Positions 52,078 through 59,870 of a DNA stretch of 64,000 nucleotides are shown piece by piece. The translations under genes were made by a program, and so were the position numbers. The first letter of the stretch is position 1. The number at the start of each line of letters is the position of its first letter. The stretch lies in contig NZ_SJKB01000007.1 in assembly GCF_004331465.1 (NCBI RefSeq), forward strand, positions 422,520-486,519, in the 5' to 3' direction. The notes beneath the pieces were generated by a model, which saw nothing but the letters and a program-made list of their open reading frames with translations, was not told the origin of the DNA and made no database searches. Source of the stretch: Kribbella pittospori. GTDB taxonomy: Bacteria > Actinomycetota > Actinomycetes > Propionibacteriales > Kribbellaceae.

Positions 52078-52763
52078 AGTTCGAAGTGTTCGGGGTCCAG
52101 CAGGCAGTCGGCTTGCTCGGCGAAGGCGTCCGCCGCGGTCCAGCTGGTCCGCTCGGTGTGCAGGAACCAGGTCCCCTCCGGCCGGCCCAGCAGTTCGGCC
52201 TCGGCATGGTTCAACGGGCGGCCGCGAAGCCGTTGCTCACAGTGGTCGAGATGCAGTCCCGCCCGGCTCAGCGTCGTACTGATGGAGCCGTTGTCGAGGC
52301 CGCGGCCGGGCAGGTCGCGCAACGACTCCAGGGCCGGGATCCGGCTGCGCTCCAGGGAGATCGGGACACCGTCCGACAGTTGCCTTACCCGCTCGATCAC
52401 GATCACGTCGGGATCGTCCAGCCCGAGCCGTCCGGCCAGGCCGGGATCCCGTTCGAGGGCGATCTTCACCGTCCGCATCCGGGTCTCCACGCCCTGCTCG
52501 GACAGGGCGTGCGTCCAGCCGAGCCGGCCGTCCAGCGGGCGCCCGTCGAACAGCACGAACGATCCCTTGCCGGTCCGGGTGGCGATCAGCCCGTCGTCGG
52601 TCAGTACGGCGAGCGCGGCGCGGACCGTGTTCCGGCTGACCGAGAACCGCCGGGCCAGTTCGACCTCACCGGGCAGCCGCGCGCCACGCCGTACCAGGCC
52701 GGAACGGATCTCCCGGGCCAGGACCGCCGCGACGCGTTCGTGCTTCAGCTCGATCTCGGGCAT
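52038..52763 (-). CDS. GntR-family regulator (HutC/UTRA type) with element-derived C terminus
   Basis: 241 residues. Winged helix at about 10-66 (LPGEVELARRFSVSRNTVRAALAVLTDDGLIATRTGKGSFV), then a UTRA ligand domain with ERVRQLSDGVPISLERSRIP. The last 12 or so residues (LGLVSQSPAVASR) and the TGA are read from the right end of the inverted-repeat element, so the natural C terminus has probably been replaced. It lies 7 bases after the isochorismatase gene in the leftward permease-hydrolase-regulator operon and probably controls it. Confidence 0.88.
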   Translation of the reverse strand: MPEIELKHERVAAVLAREIRSGLVRRGARLPGEVELARRFSVSRNTVRAALAVLTDDGLIATRTGKGSFVLFDGRPLDGRLGWTHALSEQGVETRMRTVKIALERDPGLAGRLGLDDPDVIVIERVRQLSDGVPISLERSRIPALESLRDLPGRGLDNGSISTTLSRAGLHLDHCEQRLRGRPLNHAEAELLGRPEGTWFLHTERTSWTAADAFAEQADCLLDPEHFELGLVSQSPAVASR

Positions 52764-52770
52764 CGGCGGC

Positions 52771-53301
52771 TCACTGAGTACTCCGGAGCTGGTCGATCGT
52801 GACGACCTCGATCATCGGTGCGTACAGCTGCATGATGTCGAGCGCCTTGCGGTGGTTGTCCGCGGTCGAGCCGGCGCACGCTTCCTCGACCACCTGGACC
52901 TGGACCCCGGCGTCCACAGCGGCCAGCGCCGTACTGATCACGCAACAGTCGGTCGTGACGCCGCCGAGCACCAGCCGTCCGTCCGGCGCGGCCGCCTCCG
53001 CCAGCTCCGGACCCCACTTGCCGAGGGTGGTCTTGTCCAGAGTTGCAGCGCCCTTGAACTCGTCGACGAGCTGGTAGTCGGCCGACTCCGGCGGCTGCAG
53101 CGCGAACGGGAACTCCTGGTAGTACGCGACCCAGGAACCGGTTGGTTTCTCGGGCGCCACGAATCGGGTGAAGACCACGTCCGGCGCGAACAGTTCGACC
53201 AGTTCCTTGGCCGGCTCGACCACCCGCCGGAAGTCCGGGGCGGCCCAGCCGGAGCCGGGATCGGCGAAGATCCGCTGCAGGTCGATCAGCGCGAGGACCA
53301 T
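52771..53301 (-). CDS. Isochorismatase-family (cysteine) hydrolase
   Basis: 176 residues with the nicotinamidase/isochorismatase fold. Triad candidates are D7 (ALIDLQR), K90 (TLDKTTLGKW) and C119 or C120 (GVTTDCCVISTA), with the cis-peptide VTTDC motif intact. Such enzymes hydrolyse amides or ureides. ATG 53301 overlaps the NCS1 permease stop (TGATG). The neighbour permease suggests a nitrogen compound (purine, hydantoin, cyanurate or nicotinamide type) as substrate. Confidence 0.88.
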   Translation of the reverse strand: MVLALIDLQRIFADPGSGWAAPDFRRVVEPAKELVELFAPDVVFTRFVAPEKPTGSWVAYYQEFPFALQPPESADYQLVDEFKGAATLDKTTLGKWGPELAEAAAPDGRLVLGGVTTDCCVISTALAAVDAGVQVQVVEEACAGSTADNHRKALDIMQLYAPMIEVVTIDQLRSTQ

Positions 53302-54761
53302 CAGGCGACCGCCTCCTGCGTGCGTACGGCGGACGCACCCGCGAACCGCTGGATGACGAAGCCGAGCACGAGCGCGACCAGGATGCCCAGGTTCGCGAAC
53401 GCCCAGTCGCCCTCCTTGCCGCCGAGGCCGAGCGGCCCGAGCAGGTAGCCCTGCCAGGTCAGCCACGACGCCAGCGTGTTCGTGACCAGGCCCCAGCCGA
53501 TGCCGGTGGCAACGACCATCGTGATCACCGGCAGCCACCGGACGTCGCCGTACCGGCCGCGGACGTCGTACAGGTCGGCCTCGGCGTAGTCCCGGCGGCG
53601 GGTCGCGAGGTCGGCGAGCATGATGCCGCACCAGGCCGCGATCGGGACGCCGAGCGTGATCAGGAAGCCCTGGAACTGGGCCAGGAACTCGCCGCCGTAG
53701 AACACCACGTAGATGGTCCCGGCGATCATCACGACGCCGTCGATCAACGCAGCGACGTACCGAGGCGCGGGCAGTCCGATCGCCAGCAGGGAGAGGCCGG
53801 ATGAGTAGATGTCCAGCACTGCGCCACCCACGAGGCCGAGCACGGCGACGATCACGAACGGCACCAGGAACCACGTCGGCAACGCCTCCGCGAGCGCACC
53901 GATCGGGTCCGCGGCGATCGCGGCGCTCAGGTCCTGCGACGACCCTGCAAGCAGGAGTCCGAAGACCAGCAGTACGACGGGTGCCACCGAGCCGCCGAAC
54001 GTCGTCCAGCCGACCACGCCGCGGCTCGACGACTCACGGGGCAGGTAGCGGGAGTAATCGGCGGCCGCATTCACCCAGCCGAGCCCGAATCCGGTCATCA
54101 GGAACACCAGCGCCCCGATCACCTGCTGGCTCGAACCGCTCGGCAGCGCGGACACCGTGCTCCAGTGGATCTGGTCGGCGACCAGGATCATGTAGACGAC
54201 CGTGAGTACGCCGGTGACCACGGTGATGATCGTCTGCGCCCGCATGATCAGGTCGAACCCGAGCACGCCGCAGGCAACGATCAGTACGCCGACCACGACC
54301 AGCGCGATCACCTTCGTCAGGGTGCCGCCGCCCCAGCCGAGGCGTTCGAAGACGGTCGCGGTCGCCAGCGTGGCGAGGATCGTCAGCACGGTCTCCCAGC
54401 CGACTGTCAGCAACCACGACACCACCGACGGCAGTTTGTTGCCGCGAACACCGAACGCCGCGCGGCCGAGCACCATCGTCGGCGCCGAGCCACGCTTGCC
54501 GGCCAGCGCGATCAGGCCGCAGAGCAGGAATGAGAACACCACTCCGATCAGGCCGGCGATGACCGCCTGCCAGAACGAGATCCCGAAGCCCAGCGCGAAC
54601 GCGCCGTAGCTCAGCCCGAGGACAGAGACGTTCGCCCCGAACCACGGCCAGAACAGCTGGCTCGGCCGGCCCTTCCGGTCGGCGTCCGCGATCACGTTCA
54701 GCCCGTTGCTCTCCACCGCGAGCGCCCGGGTCTGCTGCTGCACCTCGAGTTGGTCAGCCAT
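53301..54761 (-). CDS. NCS1-family nucleobase/cation symporter
   Basis: 486 residues with 12 membrane helices. PWFGANVSVLGLSYGAFALGFGISFWQAVIAG in helix 1, GLIALAGKRGSAPTMVLGRAAFGVRGN and AADYSRYLPRES are hallmarks of the cytosine/purine/hydantoin permease family. ATG 54761 has GGGAG 5 bases ahead; a GTG four codons earlier is less likely. First gene of the operon with the isochorismatase and GntR genes. Confidence 0.9.
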   Translation of the reverse strand: MADQLEVQQQTRALAVESNGLNVIADADRKGRPSQLFWPWFGANVSVLGLSYGAFALGFGISFWQAVIAGLIGVVFSFLLCGLIALAGKRGSAPTMVLGRAAFGVRGNKLPSVVSWLLTVGWETVLTILATLATATVFERLGWGGGTLTKVIALVVVGVLIVACGVLGFDLIMRAQTIITVVTGVLTVVYMILVADQIHWSTVSALPSGSSQQVIGALVFLMTGFGLGWVNAAADYSRYLPRESSSRGVVGWTTFGGSVAPVVLLVFGLLLAGSSQDLSAAIAADPIGALAEALPTWFLVPFVIVAVLGLVGGAVLDIYSSGLSLLAIGLPAPRYVAALIDGVVMIAGTIYVVFYGGEFLAQFQGFLITLGVPIAAWCGIMLADLATRRRDYAEADLYDVRGRYGDVRWLPVITMVVATGIGWGLVTNTLASWLTWQGYLLGPLGLGGKEGDWAFANLGILVALVLGFVIQRFAGASAVRTQEAVA

Positions 54762-54783
54762 GGTGACTCCCACCCTGAATAGA

Positions 54784-54801
54784 CCTGTTCAGTCCTGTTC
54801 A
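54784..54801. promoter_or_regulatory. Tandem CCTGTTCA repeats, candidate GntR operator
   Basis: CCTGTTCA occurs at 54784-54791 and 54794-54801, a 10-base period placing both on the same DNA face. They lie between the NCS1 operon (start 54761) and the divergent hydrolase (54836), where a UTRA-type GntR would act. Confidence 0.45.
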
Positions 54802-54835
54802 ATCACGGTAGGACGGAGGGTCTGAGTGGTCAACA

Positions 54836-55690
54836 ATGAATCCCATGCTGAGCGACGCGGTGGACGGATTCAGGCTGACGTACGACCGGGCCGGCGAGGG
54901 GCCAGCAGTGGTGCTGCTGCACGGATGGCCGGGCGACCGGACCGACTACCGGCTGCTCGCACCGATGCTGGTCGAGCGTGGTTGCGAGGTGGTGGTGCCG
55001 GACCTCCGCGGTTTCGGGGCATCGGACCGGCAGTCGGCGGATCCTGCGCAGTACGGCGTCCAGGCGCAGGGGCGGAGTGTGATCGGCCTGGTGGAGGAGC
55101 TAGGGCTGGAGCGTCCGGTGCTGGCCGGGTACGACGTCGGCAGCCGGATTGCGCAGGGGATCGCGAGGAGCCGGCCCGATCTGATCGAGGGCATGGTGGT
55201 CGCGCCGCCGCTGCCGGGGATCGGGAAGCGGGTGTTCTCCGAAGACGCGCAGGCGGAGTTCTGGTACCAGGCCTTCCATCGGTTGCCGGTGATCGAGGAG
55301 CTGATCGACGGGAAGCCCGACGCGGTCCGGTCCTATCTGCGGCACTTCTGGACGCACTGGTCCGGTCCGGGCTTCGAGCCGGAGCTGGATCATCTGGTCG
55401 AGGTCTACTCCGTGCCGGGTGCGTTCACCTCCTCGATCAACTGGTACCGGGCGGGTGCGGGCTCGGTCGCCACGTCCGCGGCCGAGTCGTCGCCGCCGTC
55501 GTACGACCGGATCGCCGTACCGACGGTGGTGCTGTGGCCGGAGTTCGATCCGCTGTTCCCGCGCGCCTGGTCCGATCGACTCGACGACTTCTTCAGCGAC
55601 GTACGGCTGCGGCCCGTGGACGGTGCCGGGCACTACGCGCCGCTGGAGTACCCGGAAATCCTCGCGGAAGAGATTGTCGGACTAGGCTGA
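54836..55690 (+). CDS. Alpha/beta hydrolase, epoxide hydrolase-like
   Basis: 284 residues. HGWPGDR near 29-35 (oxyanion), nucleophile Asp100 in AGYDVGSRIA instead of Ser, acidic residue in EFDPLFP and His in GAGHYAPLE. An Asp nucleophile places it with epoxide hydrolases or haloalkane/haloacetate dehalogenases. ATG 54836 or 54845 could be used. It is divergent from the NCS1 operon and 4 bases ahead of nuoB2. Confidence 0.84.
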   Translation: MNPMLSDAVDGFRLTYDRAGEGPAVVLLHGWPGDRTDYRLLAPMLVERGCEVVVPDLRGFGASDRQSADPAQYGVQAQGRSVIGLVEELGLERPVLAGYDVGSRIAQGIARSRPDLIEGMVVAPPLPGIGKRVFSEDAQAEFWYQAFHRLPVIEELIDGKPDAVRSYLRHFWTHWSGPGFEPELDHLVEVYSVPGAFTSSINWYRAGAGSVATSAAESSPPSYDRIAVPTVVLWPEFDPLFPRAWSDRLDDFFSDVRLRPVDGAGHYAPLEYPEILAEEIVGLG

Positions 55691-55694
55691 CCAC

Positions 55695-56255
55695 ATGTCC
55701 CAGACCGAGCTGCCGATGCCGACCGTGCGGCCGGCTGTGGGTGCGCTGGCCAAGCTCGCACCCGAGCCGGTCCGGTACCTGCTGAACTGGGGCCGCAAGT
55801 ACTCCCTCTGGGTGTTCAACTTCGGCCTGGCCTGCTGCGCGATCGAGTTCATCGCCGCGTCGATGGGCCGGCACGACTTCATCCGGCTCGGCGTGATCCC
55901 GTTCGCGCCCGGTCCGCGGCAGGCCGATCTGATGGTTGTCTCCGGCACGGTGACGGACAAGATGGCGCCGGCGATCAAGCGGCTCTACGACCAGATGCCG
56001 GAGCCGAAGTACGTGATCTCGTTCGGCTCCTGCTCGAACTCCGGTGGCCCGTACTGGGACTCGTACTGCGTGACCAAGGGTGTCGACCAGATCATCCCGG
56101 TCGACGTGTACGTGCCCGGCTGCCCGCCGCGGCCGGAGGCGCTGCTGCAGGGAATCCTCAAGCTGCAGGAGAAGATCGCCGGCGAGAACATGCCGAGCCG
56201 GTACGACGAGCCGTCCGCGGCCGCACTGACCCGCGACCTGGTGACGCCTCAATGA
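55695..56255 (+). CDS. nuoB2: NADH-quinone oxidoreductase subunit B, second copy
   Basis: 186 residues. All N2-cluster cysteines are kept: C47-C48 (LACCAIE), C113 (FGSCSNSGG) and C143 (PGCPPRPE). It differs widely from NuoB elsewhere and has an extended N terminus. Could assemble with NuoC2 into an alternative quinone module. It follows the hydrolase gene by 4 bases and overlaps nuoC2 (ATGA). Confidence 0.92.
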   Translation: MSQTELPMPTVRPAVGALAKLAPEPVRYLLNWGRKYSLWVFNFGLACCAIEFIAASMGRHDFIRLGVIPFAPGPRQADLMVVSGTVTDKMAPAIKRLYDQMPEPKYVISFGSCSNSGGPYWDSYCVTKGVDQIIPVDVYVPGCPPRPEALLQGILKLQEKIAGENMPSRYDEPSAAALTRDLVTPQ

Positions 56256-57001
56256 GCAGCGACGCGCTCGAGGCGCTGACCGCGGCCGGAATCGCCGCGA
56301 CCCAGTCCGACAGCTTCTCGCCGACGGCGATCGACGTACCTGCAGAGTCGTGGGTGGCGGCGCATGAGGTGTTGCGGGATGCCGTTGGGTACACGTTCTT
56401 CGATTTCCTGTCGGCTGCGGACGAGTTGACGGACGGGTTCCGGGTGGTCTCGCATCTGGCGGACTTCTGGGGTGGGGCGCATGTCGAGCATCTGCTGGTG
56501 CGGACGCTGATCCCGCGGGACAAGGCGGTGCTGCCGACGCTCTCGGAGTTGTACGCCGGTGCGAACTGGCATGAGCGGGAGACATCCGAGATGTTCGGGA
56601 TCAGCTTCGAGGGGCATCCGAATCTGATTCCGTTGCTGCTGCCGGATGAGTTCGAGGGCAACCCGCTGCGCAAGGAGTTCGTGCTCGCGTCCCGGGTCGC
56701 GAAGCCGTGGCCAGGCGCCAAGGAGCCGGGCGAGTCGGATCACGCCCCAGCCCACGGCGCACCGAGCCGCCGGCGCACCCTTCCGCCCGGCGTCCCCGAC
56801 CCGGAAACCTGGGGCCCACGCCCACCCGGCTCACCCGACCCAGACCCCCTGGCCCCCGCCCAAGCAGCCGCCACCCCCGCCCGCCCCCGCCGAGCCGGCG
56901 CAGAACGCCGAACCCGCAAACAAGCCGAGTCCCCACCACCGGCAGCGCCTTCTGCAGACCCGCCTTCGCCGGACGCGCCCTCGGCGGAGCCCGAGGCGTG
57001 A
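56252..57001 (+). CDS. nuoC2: NADH-quinone oxidoreductase subunit C, second copy
   Basis: 249 residues. The NuoC signature appears as ANWHERETSEMFGISFEGHP near 108-127, then LPDEFEGNPLRKEFVLASR. The last 85 or so residues are a low-complexity Pro/Ala/Arg tail (PGSPDPDPLAPAQ and similar) not present in NuoC. The tail region has very C-rich codon use. ATG 56252 overlaps the nuoB2 stop; its end overlaps the GNAT gene GTG. Confidence 0.88.
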   Translation: MSSDALEALTAAGIAATQSDSFSPTAIDVPAESWVAAHEVLRDAVGYTFFDFLSAADELTDGFRVVSHLADFWGGAHVEHLLVRTLIPRDKAVLPTLSELYAGANWHERETSEMFGISFEGHPNLIPLLLPDEFEGNPLRKEFVLASRVAKPWPGAKEPGESDHAPAHGAPSRRRTLPPGVPDPETWGPRPPGSPDPDPLAPAQAAATPARPRRAGAERRTRKQAESPPPAAPSADPPSPDAPSAEPEA

Positions 57002-57930
57002 TTCCTACTGCGGGGGAGTTGGCGCGGTACACGCTTGAGCGCCAGCACCCTTTGACGCGCACGTGGGTGGACGACGCGACCAGGTTGAAGGTGCTGGCGG
57101 AAGAACATGCCGGCGTGGACCTGCTGCTCGCCGAGGATCTCGACATCGCGACCAGCCGCGCCGCGTGCTTCGCCCCAGGCCAGCCCGCCGAGTCAATGCT
57201 CAACTACTGGTTACCCGTCGGCGACGACCTGCACGCCATGGTCAGCATGCGCTTCGAAGGCCTGGACCCGACCAAGCCCTTCGTCGACGCAACCCCGATG
57301 ACCCGCACACCGCGCACGGAGGACCTCCCCGCCCTAGCCGCGGTCGCCCGCGAGACCTACGGCATCCACAACCCGCGCTACGTCCGCCTGTGGAGCGCCG
57401 AACCCACGATCGAAGGCACACAACCGGACCGCCGCTTCTTCGCCGCCCCGATCAGCCAGCTGAAACCTCACGACGTACCACCCGAGCTAGCCCTGGTCCC
57501 GGCGAGCGGAGTCGACCACTACGACGACGCCCAACGTGCGTACGACGCCGTAGACGCAGCCCACCCACATCACACCGAAGAGGCATCACTCCAGGACCGT
57601 GAAGACCTAGCCGAGTCTGCCGCGGAGGGCCTCCTCTTCGACATCACAGTCGACGGCAACTGGGCCGGATACGCCGCCGGAGTCGACAAACCCGAGGACG
57701 CCCTAGGCCTCCCTGCGTACGTCGTACGAGAAATGATCCTCGCCCCCAACTACCGAGGCCAAGGCTACGGCCGTCACCTCAGCTCTCTCCTGGCCCAAGC
57801 CCTGCCAGACCACACCCGCATCCTCATAGGCACCATCCACTCCGCCAACCAAGGCGCCCGCACAGCCGCCCTAACCGCCGGCCGCCACGACATCGGCGGC
57901 TGGCTCCAACTCCCACTAGATCAATCCTGA
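56998..57930 (+). CDS. GNAT-family N-acetyltransferase
   Basis: 310 residues. The acetyl-CoA site is visible as MILAPNYRGQGYGRHLSSLLAQALPD near 243-268, preceded by the beta-4 strand YVVRE. The N-terminal 200 residues do not resemble a known domain. GTG 56998 overlaps the nuoC2 stop, so it is translationally coupled to a respiratory gene, though a functional link is not obvious. It converges with vapC by a 10-base overlap. Confidence 0.8.
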   Translation: MIPTAGELARYTLERQHPLTRTWVDDATRLKVLAEEHAGVDLLLAEDLDIATSRAACFAPGQPAESMLNYWLPVGDDLHAMVSMRFEGLDPTKPFVDATPMTRTPRTEDLPALAAVARETYGIHNPRYVRLWSAEPTIEGTQPDRRFFAAPISQLKPHDVPPELALVPASGVDHYDDAQRAYDAVDAAHPHHTEEASLQDREDLAESAAEGLLFDITVDGNWAGYAAGVDKPEDALGLPAYVVREMILAPNYRGQGYGRHLSSLLAQALPDHTRILIGTIHSANQGARTAALTAGRHDIGGWLQLPLDQS

Positions 57931-58346
57931 TCCAGCCGCTCCTGCCGCTGGCCGGTGAGGTTGGCGATGAGCTCGAAATCCTTGTCCACATGAAGGACGA
58001 TCAGTCCGGACAGCTCCGCCGTCGCCGCAATCAGCAGATCCGGAACCGACGGCGCCCGATGCTGCCCCGCAGAGGCGAGTTGGGCCTGCACGACCACAGC
58101 CCGACGCTCGATCGCGGGAGTGGCGTTCTCCACCGGCATCGCCGAGATCACCGGATCCTGCAAGGCCGATCGATGCTCATTCGCGGACCGGGCCGAGAAG
58201 CCGACCTCGAGCAGAGTCACTGTGGCAATGTGCACCAGGCCGCGGTTGATCCGGTTCGCCCACTCGTCCCGGTTCGGACACGTGCCGAGGCGGACGAGGG
58301 CCGACTTGTCGATCAGCCAGCGTCGGGACTCGGCGGTCGGGGTCAC
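57921..58346 (-). CDS. vapC: PIN-domain toxin (VapC family)
   Basis: 141 residues. PIN acidic residues D13 (LIDKSAL), E47 (TLLEVGFS), D103 (SVPDLLIAA) and D121/D123 (HVDKDFELIA) form the metal-dependent ribonuclease site. GTG 58346 overlaps the antitoxin stop by 4 bases, the usual VapBC layout. Confidence 0.88.
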   Translation of the reverse strand: MTPTAESRRWLIDKSALVRLGTCPNRDEWANRINRGLVHIATVTLLEVGFSARSANEHRSALQDPVISAMPVENATPAIERRAVVVQAQLASAGQHRAPSVPDLLIAATAELSGLIVLHVDKDFELIANLTGQRQERLDQD

Positions 58347-58564
58347 GACCAGGCCTGATCCATGACTTCAGGGTCACCCAGATCGCGGACCGTGTCCGAG
58401 AACCGCTCCAGGTCGGCCGCCGTGACGACAGCATCCGAGCGGCCGGCCTGCTGGCTCAACTGTCGCCGAAGGTACTCGCTTCTCGACAAGCCCAGGTCGC
58501 TGGCCCTGTGGTCGATGACGGCGAGAACATCGTCGGGCACGTCACGGATCAGTACGTCGCTCAT
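58343..58564 (-). CDS. vapB: VapB/FitA-type ribbon-helix-helix antitoxin
   Basis: 73 residues. Ribbon-helix-helix DNA-binding part MSDVLIRDVPDDVLAVIDHRASDLGLSRSEYLRRQL at 1-36, then an acidic toxin-binding tail. AGGAGG lies 7 bases ahead of ATG 58564. With VapC it would repress its own promoter through the GATATCA repeats just upstream. Confidence 0.88.
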   Translation of the reverse strand: MSDVLIRDVPDDVLAVIDHRASDLGLSRSEYLRRQLSQQAGRSDAVVTAADLERFSDTVRDLGDPEVMDQAWS

Positions 58565-58583
58565 CGCGCCACCTCCTATCGCC

Positions 58584-58602
58584 GATATCAGATGATATCA
58601 GA
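58584..58602. promoter_or_regulatory. Direct GATATCAGA repeats, candidate VapBC operator
   Basis: GATATCAGA occurs at 58584-58592 and 58594-58602, a 10-base period; GATATC is itself a palindrome. It is 20 bases ahead of vapB, overlapping the end of the NmrA-family gene. Confidence 0.6.
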
Positions 58603-59809
58603 GGTGCGGTTGCGTGTAATAAAAGACTTCCTCGCGGGTTATTTGGCCGGTTTTGACGGTGCAGAGGGAGAGTTTGATGGTTTGGGAGCGGTGGCCGGTG
58701 GTGCGGTTGCGCTCGTCGAAGGTGAAGCGGATGGCGAAGTGGTCGTCGTGGAGGAGGGGGCCGAAGACCTGGATGCCTTCGTACTCGATGCCGGCGCTGA
58801 GGCGTTGGGCGTTCTCGAGGATGGCATCGCCCTGGAGCGCGACCTCTTCGCCGTTGGTTTCGAGTGGCGCAATGCGGACGTAGTCGGGAGCCGTGAACGC
58901 CAAGGCCTCCGCGACCCGGCCGGCGCTCAGGGCATCGACGTACCGGCTCGCGACCTCGGCTGTGGACAGGATGCGGAACTCGTCAGCGTGCTCCCGGGCC
59001 CAGTCGGCGAACGTCAGCGCCGGGCGGCCGGTCAGCTCGGCGACCGTGGTCGTCACGGGCTCGGGTTCGTCGACGAGCTTCGCCCAGTAGGTGACCGCAC
59101 TCTCCGCGAGCGCCGGGTCCGCGCCTTGATCGAGCATCGCCTGCCGCGCCTGCTCGTCGGACAGCTCTTCGATCCGCATCTCCTTGCCCACAGCCCGCGC
59201 GATGGTCTCGACCTGCTCAGCCTGGGTCAGCACCTCCGGCCCGGTCAGCTCATGCGCCTGCCCGACGTGCCGATCGTCCAGCAGCGTGAGTACGGCGACC
59301 GCCGCAATATCCCGCTCGTGGATCAGCGACCGCCCAGCCTTCGGATACGGCAGCCGTACGACGTCACCACTCCGGAAGTCCCCGGCCCACCCCTGAGCAT
59401 TGACCGCGAATCCTCCAGGCCGAAGAGCGGTCCAGTCCTTACCCGCCTCTCGGAGCAACTCTTCGACGTCCCCCCAAACACCGCCGGCCGGTGCATTCAA
59501 CGAAGACAGATACACGACGCGCCGCGGCAGCTCCGCGAGGATCGCCTCCGCCCCATCCGCGCTGTACGCCGGCCACAGCAGAAACGCCGCATCCACGCCG
59601 GCCGCAGCCCGTCGTACTGCGCCCGGATCATAGATATCGCCCTGGATCAGCTCGACATCCGGCGGCAACGCGGCGCGCTCAGGAGTCCGCACCAGGGCCC
59701 GGACGCTCACACCCGCCGCCCGCAGTCCATCCACCACATGCCGGCCGACGCGCCCGGTCGCTCCGGTCACCAGAACGGTGCTGATCTGAGTCTGCTTCTC
59801 ATCGCTCAT
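58598..59809 (-). CDS. NmrA-family NAD(P)-binding protein fused to a SnoaL-like domain
   Basis: 403 residues. N-terminal Rossmann motif VTGATGRVGRHVVDGLRAAG near 17-36, NmrA-type centre to about 280; C-terminal 130 residues form a SnoaL/NTF2-like barrel (VASRYVDALSAGRVAEALAFTAPD). Likely a redox-sensing or reductase protein. ATG 59809 is taken over a GTG three codons upstream. A SoxR-like palindrome overlaps its promoter region. Confidence 0.84.
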   Translation of the reverse strand: MSDEKQTQISTVLVTGATGRVGRHVVDGLRAAGVSVRALVRTPERAALPPDVELIQGDIYDPGAVRRAAAGVDAAFLLWPAYSADGAEAILAELPRRVVYLSSLNAPAGGVWGDVEELLREAGKDWTALRPGGFAVNAQGWAGDFRSGDVVRLPYPKAGRSLIHERDIAAVAVLTLLDDRHVGQAHELTGPEVLTQAEQVETIARAVGKEMRIEELSDEQARQAMLDQGADPALAESAVTYWAKLVDEPEPVTTTVAELTGRPALTFADWAREHADEFRILSTAEVASRYVDALSAGRVAEALAFTAPDYVRIAPLETNGEEVALQGDAILENAQRLSAGIEYEGIQVFGPLLHDDHFAIRFTFDERNRTTGHRSQTIKLSLCTVKTGQITREEVFYYTQPHL

Positions 59810-59821
59810 ACGACCCACCCT

Positions 59822-59847
59822 TTGACCTCAACGGTGGTTGAGGTCAA
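59822..59847. promoter_or_regulatory. MerR/SoxR-type operator between the NmrA-family gene and nuoH2
   Basis: TTGACCTCAAC-GGTG-GTTGAGGTCAA is a perfect 11-bp inverted repeat. CCTCAA...TTGAGG with four to six bases between is the SoxR box type. On the reverse strand TTGACC is a -35 with a 19-base spacer, as usual for MerR-family activation. Confidence 0.65.
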
Positions 59848-59858
59848 GTCGGACTCGA

Positions 59859-59864
59859 TAGGGT
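59859..59864 (+). promoter_or_regulatory. -10 element of nuoH2, probably leaderless
   Basis: TAGGGT ends 6 bases before the nuoH2 ATG at 59871, with no ribosome binding site between. TTGAGG of the palindrome could be the -35. This spacing fits a leaderless actinobacterial transcript starting at the A of ATG. Confidence 0.5.
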
Positions 59865-59870
59865 GCGGTC

